Shown: piece after piece, positions 6,155-6,477 of the stretch
How the letters are laid out: each line of letters opens with the position of its first letter
Position numbering within the stretch: position 1 is the stretch's first letter
From: an uncultured Peptococcaceae bacterium
GTDB taxonomy: Bacteria; Bacillota; Limnochordia; Darwinibacteriales; Darwinibacteriaceae
Length of the DNA stretch: 6,477 nt
Reading direction: 5' to 3'
Assembly: GCA_937988745.1 (NCBI GenBank)
Contig: CALKAR010000216.1
Span: forward strand, 1-6,477
Position numbers and translations under genes: made by a program
The notes under the pieces: generated by a model
The model's database searches: none
Told to the model about the DNA's origin: nothing
The model's input: the letters and a program-made list of their open reading frames with translations, nothing else

Positions 6155-6477
6155 GGGTATTGTGACCTTGTTGCATCTGAAGTCTTGCCTGCCTGATCCA
6201 GCGCATGCTGTGCTTCGCGGGGCATGTAGTTCTCGTCGTGTTTAGCCAGCACCTCTTGCGCACGGAACAAACCATCAGGACCGAGTTTTCCTAGAGCGAC
6301 GACGCCTTTGCCTTCACTGAACAAATCGGGCAGGATTCCCGTATAACTGACGGGTATTGTTTTGGCGGTGTCCGTGACAACGAAATTGACTGTCAGACCG
6401 TCACCCTCGCGCCGCACACTACCGGTCTGCACCATTCCGCCTACGCGAAAGGCACGCTCTTGCGGCGCTTCTCCCGC
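6151..6477 (-). CDS. ccmE: CcmE periplasmic heme chaperone, C-terminal part
   Basis: The last 108 codons of ccmE; the start lies beyond the right edge. CcmE receives heme from CcmC, binds it covalently through a histidine and passes it to CcmF. The visible part is most of the periplasmic beta-barrel (OB-fold). It begins around RAFRVGGMVQTGSV, a characteristic CcmE segment, and continues through YTGILPDLFSEGKGVVALG to the heme site EVLAKHDENYMP. The heme-attachment histidine is codon 6240-6238, and the tyrosine four residues later (HxxxY) is present, as in the E. coli protein. A short flexible polar tail follows. The methionine at 6435 lies inside the barrel and is not the true start, since the frame is open and conserved upstream to the window edge. 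The stop overlaps ccmF as ATGA. The N-terminal signal anchor is not in the window. Confidence 0.96.
   Translation of the reverse strand, partial: AGEAPQERAFRVGGMVQTGSVRREGDGLTVNFVVTDTAKTIPVSYTGILPDLFSEGKGVVALGKLGPDGLFRAQEVLAKHDENYMPREAQHALDQAGKTSDATRSQYP

Noticed and set aside
6151..6435. ccmE starting at the ATG at 6435
   Set aside because: The frame is open to the window edge and encodes conserved CcmE sequence before this methionine, which lies within the beta-barrel. The real start and signal anchor are outside the window.

Overview
All recognisable genes lie on the minus strand, so they are transcribed from the high-coordinate end towards position 1. The window holds the second half of a System I (Ccm) cytochrome c maturation operon: the 3' part of ccmE, then ccmF, ccmG, ccmH and ccmI. 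After these come two membrane or periplasmic thiol-redox genes, a TlpA-like thioredoxin and CcdA, and then a copper-type two-component system: complete copR and the first 59 codons of its sensor kinase. System I Ccm with separate ccmH and ccmI genes, plus a CopR/CusR-type regulator, points to a proteobacterium. A beta- or gammaproteobacterium is my inference; the genus cannot be read from this sequence. Placing Ccm genes beside copper regulation suggests an accessory or metal-resistance island, but no mobility gene, tRNA or direct repeat is visible to prove it.

Layout in order of transcription: ccmE (6477-6151, 5' end outside), ccmF (6154-4193), ccmG (4196-3672), ccmH (3675-3220), ccmI (3223-2468, with an apparent interrupted tail to 2366), a tlpA-like gene (2352-1729), ccdA (1685-939), copR (864-178) and copS-like (177 to beyond 1). 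The four junctions from ccmE to ccmI are all 4-base ATGA stop/start overlaps. The later junctions are looser (13, 43 and 74 bases), except copR-copS, where stop and start abut. No intergenic stretch exceeds 120 bases, and there are no RNA genes, CRISPR arrays or insertion sequences that I can support.

Expected working of the set: CcmE carries heme from CcmC to CcmF. CcmF with CcmH and CcmI attaches heme to apocytochrome c in the periplasm. CcmG and CcmH keep the apocytochrome CXXCH cysteines reduced. CcdA moves electrons from cytoplasmic thioredoxin across the membrane to CcmG and probably to the second thioredoxin. CopRS senses periplasmic metal, probably Cu(I) or Ag(I).

The most notable observation is in ccmI. 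Its reading frame stops at a TGA (2470-2468) in the middle of a TPR motif. The same frame then continues for 33 more codons that still read like the end of a CcmI protein, and it stops 13 bases before the next gene. This looks like a recent nonsense mutation, a sequencing error, or (less likely) a read-through stop.
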